A program made the translations under genes and the position numbers. Below, piece after piece: positions 8,634 to 16,270 of a stretch of 64,000 bases of DNA. The DNA is from Novosphingobium sp. (GTDB lineage: Bacteria > Pseudomonadota > Alphaproteobacteria > Sphingomonadales > Sphingomonadaceae), in assembly GCF_020852455.1 (NCBI RefSeq), contig NZ_JADZAT010000015.1, positions 62,001 through 126,000 of the forward strand, read 5' to 3'. The first letter of the stretch is position 1. Every line of letters begins with the position of its first letter. A model generated the notes under the pieces. It saw nothing but the letters and a program-made list of their open reading frames with translations, searched no databases and had not been told where the DNA came from.

Positions 8634-9650
8634 ATGAGCGCCGACGTGATCCCCCTGAAGCCGCGCGCCAGCGAGCCTTCGCTGGCCCCGATCATGGCGC
8701 TGACTGCCAGCGGCATGAATGCGGTCAACCAGGTGATCCTGGAACGCATGCAGAGCGAGATCCCGCTGATCCCGGCGCTGGCCGGCCACCTGATCGCGGG
8801 CGGGGGCAAGCGGATGCGGCCGATGCTGACGCTGGCCGGGGCGGCGCTGGTCGATTACCAGGGCACCCGTCACCACAAGCTGGCCGCTGCGGTCGAATTC
8901 ATCCACACCGCCACACTGCTGCACGATGACGTGGTCGATGGCAGCGAACTGCGCCGGGGCAAGGCCGCCGCCAACCTGATCTTCGGCAATCCGGCGACCG
9001 TGCTGGTCGGCGATTTCCTGTTCACCCGCAGCTTCGAACTGATGGTCGAGGACGGCTCGTTGAAGGTCCTCAAGATCCTCTCCAACGCCAGCTCGGTGAT
9101 CAGCGAGGGCGAGGTCGATCAGCTGACTGCCGCTCGCCAGATCGAAACCAGCGAGGAACGCTATCTCGGCATCATCGGTGCCAAGACCGCCGCGCTGTTC
9201 GCCGCCGCTACCCGGATCGCCGCGGTGGTTGCCGAAAAGAGCGAGGCGGAAGAACGCGCGCTCGAAGACTATGGCCGCAACCTGGGCATCGCCTTCCAGC
9301 TGGTTGACGATGCGATGGATTACGATTCCGACAGCGGCGAGATGGGCAAGGGCAAGGGCGACGATTTCCGCGAGGGCAAGATGACCCTGCCGGTGATCCT
9401 GGCCTATGCCAGGGGTTCCGATGAGGAACGCCGCTTCTGGCAGGACGCGATCCTGGGTCACCGCAGCTCGGACGAGGACCTGGCGCATGCGGTGCGGCTG
9501 ATCCGGCGCCACGATGCCGTCAGCGCCACCCGCGACCGCGCCCGCCACTTTGCCCAGCGCGCGATCGACGCGATCGCCGGCTTCCCCGCCAACGAAGCCC
9601 GCGCCGCCATGGCCGAAGCGGCCGAATTCGCGGTCACCCGCCGGGCCTGA
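8634..9650 (+). CDS. ispB: Polyprenyl diphosphate synthase (octaprenyl/decaprenyl type)
   Basis: A 338-residue trans-prenyltransferase that elongates farnesyl diphosphate with isopentenyl diphosphate to make the ubiquinone side chain. The first aspartate-rich motif is HDDVVDGSELRRG and the second is QLVDDAMDYD; GGGKRMRP binds diphosphate. The start at 8634 (MSADVIPLKP) is chosen because the frame upstream to 8529 overlaps the divergent gene's start. Chain length cannot be read from sequence alone; sphingomonads usually make ubiquinone-10. Ends just before a hairpin at 9724. Confidence 0.92.
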   Translation: MSADVIPLKPRASEPSLAPIMALTASGMNAVNQVILERMQSEIPLIPALAGHLIAGGGKRMRPMLTLAGAALVDYQGTRHHKLAAAVEFIHTATLLHDDVVDGSELRRGKAAANLIFGNPATVLVGDFLFTRSFELMVEDGSLKVLKILSNASSVISEGEVDQLTAARQIETSEERYLGIIGAKTAALFAAATRIAAVVAEKSEAEERALEDYGRNLGIAFQLVDDAMDYDSDSGEMGKGKGDDFREGKMTLPVILAYARGSDEERRFWQDAILGHRSSDEDLAHAVRLIRRHDAVSATRDRARHFAQRAIDAIAGFPANEARAAMAEAAEFAVTRRA

Positions 9651-9723
9651 GCGGCATTTCCGACGCTTTTTGAACGCCAGTTCGAACCGGTTTGTTCAAT
9701 ACCATTTGATCGAACTTTTCACT

Positions 9724-9748
9724 GCCTTGCCGGGCAAGGCGTGTTTTC
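9724..9748 (+). terminator. Putative terminator of ispB
   Basis: GCCTTGCC and GGCAAGGC are complementary around a very short centre, followed by GTGTTTTC. It lies 74 nt after the ispB stop. The T-tract is short, so termination is only probable. Confidence 0.45.
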
Positions 9749-10084
9749 ATTCGTTATTTCAACACATTAACTCAATCGCACCTGACTTGCGCAAAACGCA
9801 AGTTGAGGAAACACATCCCCGGCGCACCTGATGAATTTCCCAAAGCGATGCCCCGGATGCACCAAAGCCGCGCTGGGGGCGCGGCTTGGTGATGGGATCG
9901 GTCGGTGATCTGCACGATGTCAAAGAACGGGCTGCAGAATGACAGGCCGGGGCCGTGTAGGAAAGGTTCGATCCATCCCGTCCGGGCCTGAGCAGCATCC
10001 TCTGGGTGGTCTGCTGCCGCTTATCTCCAACCAGCCACAACCCACCGTCACCCGCCCTTCCGGCGCGGTGAGCTGCGGCTGGAA
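9749..10084 (+). other. Non-coding leader region upstream of sciP with two hairpins
   Basis: The stretch between the ispB terminator and the sciP promoter contains no credible gene. It holds a 7-bp hairpin with a CAAAA loop (ACTTGCG/CGCAAGT, 9785-9803) and a 12-bp hairpin with one bulge (9861-9873 against 9879-9890, loop TGGGG). The short open frame at 9939-10166 has poor codon use and no family resemblance. The region may be a long 5' leader or encode a small RNA. Confidence 0.35.
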
Positions 10085-10099
10085 TTTACCCCGATTTAA
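10085..10099 (+). promoter_or_regulatory. Candidate CtrA-binding box upstream of sciP
   Basis: TTTA-N7-TTAA differs at one of eight conserved positions from the alphaproteobacterial CtrA consensus TTAA-N7-TTAA. It is 68 nt upstream of the sciP start. In Caulobacter sciP is itself activated by CtrA, so the position fits; binding here is inferred. Confidence 0.45.
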
Positions 10100-10167
10100 C
10101 CACGCCGGGCTGACTGTGTTCTGGCTTTGGGGGCCACTCGTTTGGAGACGAAACGAAGGGCCGTAAC

Positions 10168-10488
10168 ATGATCGAATACACCAATTCCCGCCCCCTGCGG
10201 ATTATCGGGCCGGACCGCGAAGTGCTGACGCGCGACAACCTGCCGCCGGCCAATACCACCCGCTGGGTGGCCAGCCGCAAGGCACAGGTGGTGGCTGCCG
10301 TGCAAAGCGGTCTGATGAGCCTTGACGAAGTGATGCACCGCTACAGCCTCAGCCTTGAGGAGTTCTATTCGTGGCAACACGCGATGGACCGCGCCGGGGT
10401 ACGCGGGCTGCGCGTCGCCTGGTCACAGCAGGACCGCAGCACCCGCCGCCGCGCCCAGCGCCGCGCGCACGAGCTGGTCGCAGCCTGA
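10168..10488 (+). CDS. sciP: SciP, DUF1153 small CtrA-inhibitory regulator
   Basis: A 106-residue protein of the DUF1153 family, whose Caulobacter member SciP binds DNA and represses CtrA-activated promoters late in the cell cycle. Recognisable segments are IIGPDREVLTRDNLPP, TTRWVASRKAQVVAAV, SLDEVMHRYSLSLEEF and a SWQHAMDR helix, forming a Trp/helix-turn-helix-like domain, with a basic Arg-rich tail at 97-103. ATG at 10168 follows GAAGGG. It is monocistronic, with a candidate CtrA box upstream and a perfect 12-bp hairpin downstream. Identification is by family; its role in this genus is inferred. Confidence 0.88.
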   Translation: MIEYTNSRPLRIIGPDREVLTRDNLPPANTTRWVASRKAQVVAAVQSGLMSLDEVMHRYSLSLEEFYSWQHAMDRAGVRGLRVAWSQQDRSTRRRAQRRAHELVAA

Positions 10489-10506
10489 GCGATCGGGCAG
10501 CTCTGG

Positions 10507-10539
10507 ACGGGCTTTCCCGCAAGGGGAGGGAAAGCCCGT
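10507..10539 (+). terminator. Hairpin terminator after sciP
   Basis: ACGGGCTTTCCC (10507-10518) pairs perfectly with GGGAAAGCCCGT (10528-10539) across a 9-nt loop, 18 nt after the sciP stop. No T-tract follows, so it may act as a transcript-stabilising or Rho-assisted end. Confidence 0.55.
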
Positions 10540-10642
10540 CTGCGGCACCATGTACGCCTAGCCAACTCCGCCTTGACCAGCGCCACGCAACCCGGCACGT
10601 TCGGTTTCAAGTCGAAACCAGAATCTCCGGGAGAATTGCCGC

Positions 10643-11659
10643 ATGGACCGTCGCCGTTTGGGCAAGAGCGCGATTGTCGTATCCGACATCTGCATGGGCA
10701 CGATGACCTTTGGCAGCCAGACCGACGAGGCCACGTCGCTGCGGATCCTCGACAAGTGCTTTGATGAAGGGATCGATTTCTACGACACCGCCGAAGGCTA
10801 TCCGGTGCCGCCCGATCCCAAATGGGTCGGCCGGACCGAGGAGATTGTCGGCAAATGGCTCAAGACCAAGCCGCGCGATGCAATCGTGCTGGCCACCAAG
10901 GTTTCCGGCCCCAGCCACGTCTGGTTCCGCAGCCCCAAGCGCGAAGGGATGACCGCGCTCGACCGGCGCAACATCATGGTCGCGGTCGAGGACAGCCTGC
11001 AGAAGCTGGGCACCGACTATATCGACCTTTACCAGACCCACTGGCCCGATCACGAACTGCCCTATGACGAGACGATGGAAGTGCTCGATGAACTGGTGCG
11101 GGCCGGCAAGGTGCGGGTGCTGGGCTGCTCGAACGAGACCAGCTGGGGGCTGATGAAGTCGATCCAGGTGGCCGAACGGCTGGGCACCGCGCGCTATCAC
11201 ACGATCCAGAACAATTTCAGCCTCAACAACCGCCGCTTCGAAGATGAACTGGCGCAGGTCTGCCGAATGGAAGGGGTCAGCCTGATCCCCTATTCGCCGA
11301 TCGCCGGCGGGGTGCTGTCGGGCAAGTACCAGGATGGTGCCCGGCCCGATGGCGCGCGTTTCAGCCGCTATCTGGCGATGGAGGGGCGCCAGGCCGAAAT
11401 GGGCAAGCGCTTCGTCAACGAACGCTCGCTCGCCTCGACCGCACGGTTCCACGAAATCGCCCGCGAGGCCGGGATCGATCCGGTCGCCATGGCGGTGGCC
11501 TGGTCCAAGCAGCACGATTTTGTGGCCTCCACGATCGTCGGCGTGTCGAACGAAGAGCAACTTGGCGCGATCTTCGCGGCCAAGGATCTGGTACTGCCTG
11601 ATGAAGTGATGCGGGCGATTAACCGGGTGTCGAAGGAGATCCGTTACCCGATGGGGTGA
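10643..11659 (+). CDS. Aldo/keto reductase (Tas-like)
   Basis: A 338-residue NAD(P)H-dependent oxidoreductase of the AKR superfamily with a TIM-barrel pattern. The catalytic tetrad is visible as Asp and Tyr in FYDTAEGYPV, Lys in VLATKVSG and His in YQTHWPDH. The insert after the Tyr (YPVPPDPKWVGRTEEIVGKW) resembles the Tas/YajO group. IVGVSNEEQL forms the cofactor-binding end. The physiological substrate is unknown. Start at 10643 follows a GGGAGAA ribosome-binding site. Confidence 0.88.
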   Translation: MDRRRLGKSAIVVSDICMGTMTFGSQTDEATSLRILDKCFDEGIDFYDTAEGYPVPPDPKWVGRTEEIVGKWLKTKPRDAIVLATKVSGPSHVWFRSPKREGMTALDRRNIMVAVEDSLQKLGTDYIDLYQTHWPDHELPYDETMEVLDELVRAGKVRVLGCSNETSWGLMKSIQVAERLGTARYHTIQNNFSLNNRRFEDELAQVCRMEGVSLIPYSPIAGGVLSGKYQDGARPDGARFSRYLAMEGRQAEMGKRFVNERSLASTARFHEIAREAGIDPVAMAVAWSKQHDFVASTIVGVSNEEQLGAIFAAKDLVLPDEVMRAINRVSKEIRYPMG

Positions 11660-11770
11660 CTTTGGCCGCAACGCAGCTTCGACTGGCCGCATGGCGCTAT
11701 GCGGCAAGTGGTTAGATTGCCAGCGTTTTGGTGCCAGGACTGACTGGCTTGGGTCGCGCGGAGGGTATTC

Positions 11771-12778
11771 TTGGGCGCTGTATTGCATGCGGTTGCGCTG
11801 GTCTGGGCGAGCGGCCAGCCGATCGACATTCCTGTGGCTCCGCCCGAGCCTGCGCCGCTCGCCGTCCCGGCGGCAGAGGCGGCTGCGGGAACGCCGGTTC
11901 CGGTGCCGGTTGCGGCCCCGGCTCCTACCCAGCCGGTCGATGGTCAGGCGATCACCGTTACCGCCCGGCCCAAAAGCGATCCGGCTCAGGCGGTCAACCA
12001 GGCCAGCTTCGAACTGGTCCAGCAGGTTGACAACAAGCTGGTTGGCCCGGCAGCCGAAACTTACAAGAAACTGGTGCCCAAGCCTGCGCGCGCCGGCTTG
12101 CACAATTTCATCCGCAACATTGGCGAACCGGTGGTGGCGCTCAATTTTCTGCTGCAGCTCAAACCGGGCAAGGCGGGCGAGACGCTGGGGCGCTTTGCAA
12201 TCAATTCCACCCTGGGGCTGGGCGGGCTGATCGATGTGGCCAAGGGCAAGCCGTTCAACCTGCCGCACCGGCACAATGGCTTTGCCAACACCCTGGGCTT
12301 CTATGGCGTAGGGCCGGGGCCGTACCTCTATCTGCCGGGCATCGGATCGACTTCGCTGCGCGATGTGGTGGGCGGGGCGGTCGATGGCTTGGTCCTGCCG
12401 ATGGGCATCGGCGCGCCGTTCAACAAACCCTATTACACGATCCCCAACGGCACGATCCGCTCGCTTGACCGCCGCGTGGAGTTCGATTGCCAGATCAAGG
12501 CGCTGCAGGCGGCTGACGATCCCTATGCGGCGACGCGGGCCTATTACCTGAAAAAGCGCCAGGCCGAAATTGACGCGCTGCATGGGCGCGGACCAGGGCC
12601 GCAGCTGCTGGAACAGTGCCGCAACCAGCTGTCGGGGGATACCAAGGCAGAACCGGTTGCGGCTCCGGCTCCGGCATCGGCGCCGGCAGCGTCTCCCGAT
12701 CCAGCGCCTGCGGCTCCGCTTCCAGTTGAGCCTGTGCAGGCCAACCCTTCGGCCGCACCCACGCCGCCGTCACCCTGA
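11771..12778 (+). CDS. mlaA: MlaA/VacJ family outer-membrane lipid-asymmetry protein
   Basis: The 335-residue product contains an MlaA domain from about 70 to 270: NFIRNIGEPVVALNFLLQ, RFAINSTLGLGGLIDVA, FANTLGFYGVGPGPYLYLP, STSLRDVVG. MlaA removes mislocalised phospholipids from the outer leaflet with the Mla ABC system. The TTG start at 11771 follows GGAGGG at 11760-11765. Both termini are Pro/Ala-rich low-complexity tails. The N-terminus is only weakly signal-like and I see no lipobox, unlike canonical MlaA lipoproteins, so the true start may differ. No other mla genes are nearby. Confidence 0.85.
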   Translation: MGAVLHAVALVWASGQPIDIPVAPPEPAPLAVPAAEAAAGTPVPVPVAAPAPTQPVDGQAITVTARPKSDPAQAVNQASFELVQQVDNKLVGPAAETYKKLVPKPARAGLHNFIRNIGEPVVALNFLLQLKPGKAGETLGRFAINSTLGLGGLIDVAKGKPFNLPHRHNGFANTLGFYGVGPGPYLYLPGIGSTSLRDVVGGAVDGLVLPMGIGAPFNKPYYTIPNGTIRSLDRRVEFDCQIKALQAADDPYAATRAYYLKKRQAEIDALHGRGPGPQLLEQCRNQLSGDTKAEPVAAPAPASAPAASPDPAPAAPLPVEPVQANPSAAPTPPSP

Positions 12779-12853
12779 ACTTGTTTCAGGGCCCATTGTG
12801 CCCCAAGGACAAGCCCGCTGTTTGGTGAAACGAACCCTGAAGTGCGTTCAGGG
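12773..12853. repeat. Pair of REP-like CCCTGAA/TTCAGGG hairpins
   Basis: Two hairpins share the same 7-bp stem, CCCTGAA/TTCAGGG, with different 5-nt loops (CTTGT at 12780-12784 and GTGCG at 12842-12846). The first overlaps the mlaA stop codon and the second ends 5 nt before the hrpB start. The paired arrangement resembles REP/BIME palindromes. Confidence 0.6.
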
Positions 12854-12858
12854 CGGCG

Positions 12859-15312
12859 ATGAAGGGTAACGTCCTGTCCGAGCTTCCGATCCACGCGGTC
12901 CTGCCAGACCTGCTCGACGCCCTGCGCGTGGGCAGTTCGGCGGTGCTGATCGCGCCGCCGGGGGCGGGCAAGACCACAGCGGTCGCGCCGGCCTTGCTGG
13001 GCGAGCCGTGGTGCAGCGGGCAGGTGATCGTACTCAGCCCGCGCCGGGTTGCGGCGCGCGCCGCGGCCGAGCGGATGGCCGAGCTGCTGGGCGAAAGCGC
13101 GGGTGAAACCGTCGGCTATCTCACCCGGCTCGACAGCAAGCGCGGTCCCAAAACCCGCGTACTGGTGATGACCGAGGCGATCTTTGTTGCGACGATCCTG
13201 AACGACCCGGAACTGGCAGGTGTGTCCGCCGTGCTGTTCGACGAGGCGCATGAACGTCACCTCGACAGCGACCTGGGGCTGGCGCTGGCGATCGAGAGCC
13301 AGGCGGTACTGCGCGAGGACCTGCGGCTGGTGGTGATGAGCGCGACGATCGACGGCACGCGCTTTGCCGGGATGCTCCACGATGCGCCCGTGGTTGAAAG
13401 CGCGGGCAAGGCATACCCGCTGGCGATCAAATGGCTGGGCGCGCGGCCCGAACAGCGGATCGAGGAGGCGATGACCTCTGCCGTGCTGACCGCCTGGCGC
13501 GAGGAGCAGGGCGATGTGCTGGCCTTCCTGCCCGGCGTGGGCGAGATCGAGCGCACCCGCGAGCGGCTGGCCGAAAAGCTGCCCTCGGCTTTGGTCCTGC
13601 CGCTGCATGGCCAGTGCGAACCTGCAGCGCAGCGCGCTGCGATCAAGCGCGATTCCGCGGGCCGGCGGCGGATCGTGCTGGCAACCGCGATTGCCGAAAC
13701 CTCGCTCACGCTCGATGGCGTATCGGTGGTGGTCGATGCCGGGCTGTCGCGCCGGGCCGAATTCGACAAGGCGGCGGGGGTGACCCGGCTGGTCACGCAC
13801 CGCGCCTCGCAGGCCGCCGCCGCCCAGCGCGCCGGCCGCGCGGCGCGGCAGGGGCCGGGGGTGGCCTACCGGTTGTGGGAAGAGGCCAGCCATGCCGGGC
13901 GTGCAGCATTTGATCCGCCCGAAATGCTCACCAGCGACCTCGCCCCCTTGCTGCTCAGCCTGGCGCAATGGGGCGCGGCAGAGCCTGCAGCATTGCCCTG
14001 GCTCGATCCACCGCCAGCTGCTGCGTTGGCTGCGGCAACGGCGGCATTACAAGCACTTACCGCACTTGATGCTGCAGGGAAGATCACACAGCATGGCCGC
14101 AACATGGCGCGCCTGCCGATGGAGCCGGCGCTGGCGCACATGCTGCTTTATGCTGCGCAGCATGGTGCGGCACAGGATGCAGCAAAACTGGCGCTGCTGC
14201 TGCAGGAACGCGGGCTGGGTGGTCGCGGCGAAGACCTGGCGCAGCGCTTTGACCGGTGGGAGCGGGATGGCTCAAGCCGGGCCGCGGCCTCGCGCAAGCT
14301 GGCCGAGCGCTGGGCGGGCCTGGCGCAGCGGCTGGTCAAGCCTGAAGCCGGCGATGCACCGCCGCTGGGTGTGCTGCTGGCCGAAGCCCATCCCGACAAT
14401 CTTGCCCGCCGCCGCGATCCTTCGGGTGAGGTCTGGCTGACCGCCGGGGGCAGGGGGCTGCGGCTCGATCCGGCCAGCTCGCTGGCCCGCGCCGAATGGC
14501 TGGCGGTGGGTGAGGCGCAGGGTGAGGCCAAGGGCGCGCGGATCACCGGGGCAATCGCGCTTGACGAGGCCGAAGTGACCCGCTGGCTGGCGCACCGGAT
14601 CGAGCGCCGCTCGACCCTGCGCTGGGTGGCGACGGACAACCGCGTGGAGGCGCTGCTCGAAAGCCGGATCGGCGCGGTCACGCTGGCGCGCGGTCCCGAT
14701 CCTGCGCCCGATCCCGCTGCGATCCGCGCCTTCCTGGTGGACCGGCTGCGCAGCGACGGGCTTGACCTGTTGCCGCTGTCGAAGGCCAGCCAGGCGCTGC
14801 TGCGCCGGGCACGCTATGCCGGGATCGCGGCGCTTGGCGATGAAGCGCTGCGCGATGAACTCGATGACTGGCTCGGCCCGCTGCTGGGGCGGCGGCTTGA
14901 CCAGCTCGATCCGGGGCAGCTTCACGAAGCGCTGCGCTCGCGGCTCGACTACCCGGCGCAGCAGGCGCTGGAACGGCTGGCCCCGGCGCAGTTCGCCTCG
15001 CCGGCAGGGACCAGCCATGCGATTGATTATGACGATCCGGGCGGGCCATCCGTGGAACTGCGGGTGCAGGCGCTGTTCGGGCTGGATGCCCAGCCCACCT
15101 TCGGCAAGCCGCCGCAGCCGCTGCTGCTCAAGCTGACCGATCCGGGCGGCAAACCGTTACAGACCACGCGCGATCTGCCCGGGTTCTGGCGCGGATCGTG
15201 GAGGGACGTCCAGCGCGACATGAAGGGCCGCTATCCCAAACACCGCTGGCCCGACGAGCCCTGGGCCGAGGTAGCGAGCCTGAAGACCAAGAACGCGTTT
15301 AACCGGACTTGA
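12859..15312 (+). CDS. hrpB: ATP-dependent RNA helicase HrpB
   Basis: An 817-residue DEAH-box helicase, close in length to E. coli HrpB (about 810). Motifs in order: Walker A PPGAGKTT, Ia SPRRVAARAAA, DEAH with following ERH, SAT (motif III), ATAIAETSLT and QRAGRAAR (motif VI). The C-terminal HrpB-specific domain (LDPGQLHEALRSRLDYPAQQ, RDLPGFWRGSWRDVQRDMKG, RYPKHRWPDEPW) is complete. HrpB is a non-essential helicase, assumed to remodel RNA. It begins just after the paired REP-like hairpins. Confidence 0.93.
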   Translation: MKGNVLSELPIHAVLPDLLDALRVGSSAVLIAPPGAGKTTAVAPALLGEPWCSGQVIVLSPRRVAARAAAERMAELLGESAGETVGYLTRLDSKRGPKTRVLVMTEAIFVATILNDPELAGVSAVLFDEAHERHLDSDLGLALAIESQAVLREDLRLVVMSATIDGTRFAGMLHDAPVVESAGKAYPLAIKWLGARPEQRIEEAMTSAVLTAWREEQGDVLAFLPGVGEIERTRERLAEKLPSALVLPLHGQCEPAAQRAAIKRDSAGRRRIVLATAIAETSLTLDGVSVVVDAGLSRRAEFDKAAGVTRLVTHRASQAAAAQRAGRAARQGPGVAYRLWEEASHAGRAAFDPPEMLTSDLAPLLLSLAQWGAAEPAALPWLDPPPAAALAAATAALQALTALDAAGKITQHGRNMARLPMEPALAHMLLYAAQHGAAQDAAKLALLLQERGLGGRGEDLAQRFDRWERDGSSRAAASRKLAERWAGLAQRLVKPEAGDAPPLGVLLAEAHPDNLARRRDPSGEVWLTAGGRGLRLDPASSLARAEWLAVGEAQGEAKGARITGAIALDEAEVTRWLAHRIERRSTLRWVATDNRVEALLESRIGAVTLARGPDPAPDPAAIRAFLVDRLRSDGLDLLPLSKASQALLRRARYAGIAALGDEALRDELDDWLGPLLGRRLDQLDPGQLHEALRSRLDYPAQQALERLAPAQFASPAGTSHAIDYDDPGGPSVELRVQALFGLDAQPTFGKPPQPLLLKLTDPGGKPLQTTRDLPGFWRGSWRDVQRDMKGRYPKHRWPDEPWAEVASLKTKNAFNRT

Positions 15313-15343
15313 TTTCCGGCCCGATTCGACGCACTGCGCCTGC

Positions 15344-15622
15344 ATGTCAGCACGCATCTATCAGCGCCCGAAGAACGCCATGCAGTCCGGCAAGGCCCGG
15401 CTTGGCGAATGGATCCTCGATTTCGTGCCCGCCGAAGCGCGCCAGGCCGATCCGCTGATGGGCTGGACCGGCTCGGGCGATACCCAGGCGCAGGTGCAGC
15501 TGAAGTTCCCCAGCCTCGAAGCCGCGCAGGCCTATGCCGCCAAGCACGGGATCGCCGCCGAAGTGCACAGCGTCCCGCCGCGCCGGCTCAAGCTCCAGGC
15601 CTACGCCGATAATTTTCGGTAA
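15344..15622 (+). CDS. ETC complex I subunit (NDUFS4-like)
   Basis: A 92-residue protein matching the conserved region of mitochondrial complex I accessory subunit NDUFS4/AQDQ, which occurs in alphaproteobacteria. Typical features are the N-terminal RIYQRPKNAMQSGKA, the aromatic LGEWILDFVP and GWTGSGDTQAQVQLKF, and the basic C-terminal segment. It probably binds the peripheral arm of NADH dehydrogenase. The nuo operon is not in this window, so it stands alone, 31 nt after hrpB and just before a triple-hairpin repeat. Confidence 0.88.
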   Translation: MSARIYQRPKNAMQSGKARLGEWILDFVPAEARQADPLMGWTGSGDTQAQVQLKFPSLEAAQAYAAKHGIAAEVHSVPPRRLKLQAYADNFR

Positions 15623-15642
15623 TATCCGGCTCACGCCGGTGC

Positions 15643-15773
15643 GGACAGGCATGCGCCTGTCCTTGCAACACCAGCCCGCTCCCCCGGCCCGACCACCCGC
15701 AACAGGATACCCTATGGGTGGTCGGGCCGGGGGAGCGGGCTGGTGTTGCAAGCTGATCGCGGAGGCGATCAGC
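15643..15773. repeat. Triple-hairpin palindromic element, copy 1
   Basis: Three hairpins in series. Hairpin A is GGACAGGC/GCCTGTCC (15643-15662). Hairpin B is a perfect 37-bp stem, 15662-15698 against 15716-15752, with a 17-nt loop. Hairpin C is GCTGATCGC/GCGATCAGC (15752-15773). The same architecture, stem lengths and loop lengths recur at 62973-63105. No coding capacity or transposase is seen. Confidence 0.85.
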
Positions 15774-15798
15774 GCACTGCTGCAAGCTTAAGGAAATC

Positions 15799-15855
15799 GG
15801 AGCGGGTCCCGCGATCCGCCTGGGTCGCGCATTAGGCGCCCGCAGTACCCGCTCC
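15799..15855 (+). ncRNA. Structured RNA candidate (unidentified)
   Basis: GGAGCGGGT (15799-15807) pairs perfectly with ACCCGCTCC (15847-15855). Inside, GCGATCC pairs with GGGTCGC around a GCCT loop, giving a compact branched fold. It lies between the triple-hairpin element and the SRP RNA. I do not recognise a family, and the strand is uncertain. Confidence 0.35.
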
Positions 15856-15973
15856 GTGACCATTCCGGAGGGAAATGGCCGTTTCGACTGCCCCCATTGA
15901 GCATGTCGAAGCCCCGAATACTGCGATTCGTCACCCCGGACTTGCGCAAACGCGACAGCGCCGCCATATGCGC

Positions 15974-16068
15974 CGCCGGGAGTCGGTCGGACGTTTGCGC
16001 TCGCCAACCTGGTCAGGTCCGGAAGGAAGCAGCCACAACGGGTTGCGGCGGGTCGGCCGGCTCCTTCG
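15974..16068 (+). ncRNA. ffs: Signal recognition particle RNA (4.5S)
   Basis: The universally conserved SRP domain IV core GGTCAGGTCCGGAAGGAAGC starts at 16011, with the asymmetric and symmetric loops bound by Ffh. Flanking sequences pair into the long helix: GGAGTCGGTCGGAC (from 15979) with GTCGGCCGGCTCC (ending 16064), allowing G-U pairs. Ends are estimated from this helix. It lies upstream of dnaX, a common alphaproteobacterial arrangement. Confidence 0.93.
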
Positions 16069-16221
16069 GAAGTGCTGTGGATTGTCCCATGCCGGGCTGC
16101 AAATCCCGGCCTTCTGCGATTCCGACTTCAACCCGATTGTCCTGAGCCTGTCGAAGGATGCGCGCCGGTTCTCGAATTCCGGAATTTTCGCTCCGGCCTG
16201 AGCCAATCCACAGCACTTCCG
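16067..16221. repeat. Inverted pair of diverged repeats between ffs and dnaX
   Basis: An 18-nt perfect inverted repeat (16067-16084 and 16204-16221; CGGAAGTGCTGTGGATTG) bounds the region. Similarity continues imperfectly inward for about 30 nt on each side, so these are two diverged copies of one repeat in opposite orientation. The middle holds the common motif CCTGAGCCTGTCGAAGG (16141-16157). No gene is present. Confidence 0.7.
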
Positions 16222-16270
16222 GCTGAAACCCCTTCGACTTTCGTCGCGCCAACGCCTAACCTGCGTCGCA

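Noticed and set aside
9939..10166. 75-codon frame upstream of sciP
   Set aside because: No ribosome-binding site or family similarity, and it covers the CtrA box and promoter area.
10607..12583. 658-codon minus-strand frame over the aldo/keto reductase and mlaA
   Set aside because: Antisense shadow without domains, running across two clearly coding plus-strand genes and their spacer.
15643..15773. CRISPR-like repeat array
   Set aside because: There are only inverted arms, no direct repeats with regular spacers and no cas genes.
15875..16201. 108-codon frame with a good ribosome-binding site crossing ffs
   Set aside because: It reads through the SRP RNA and the inverted repeats, and has low-complexity basic sequence without a domain.
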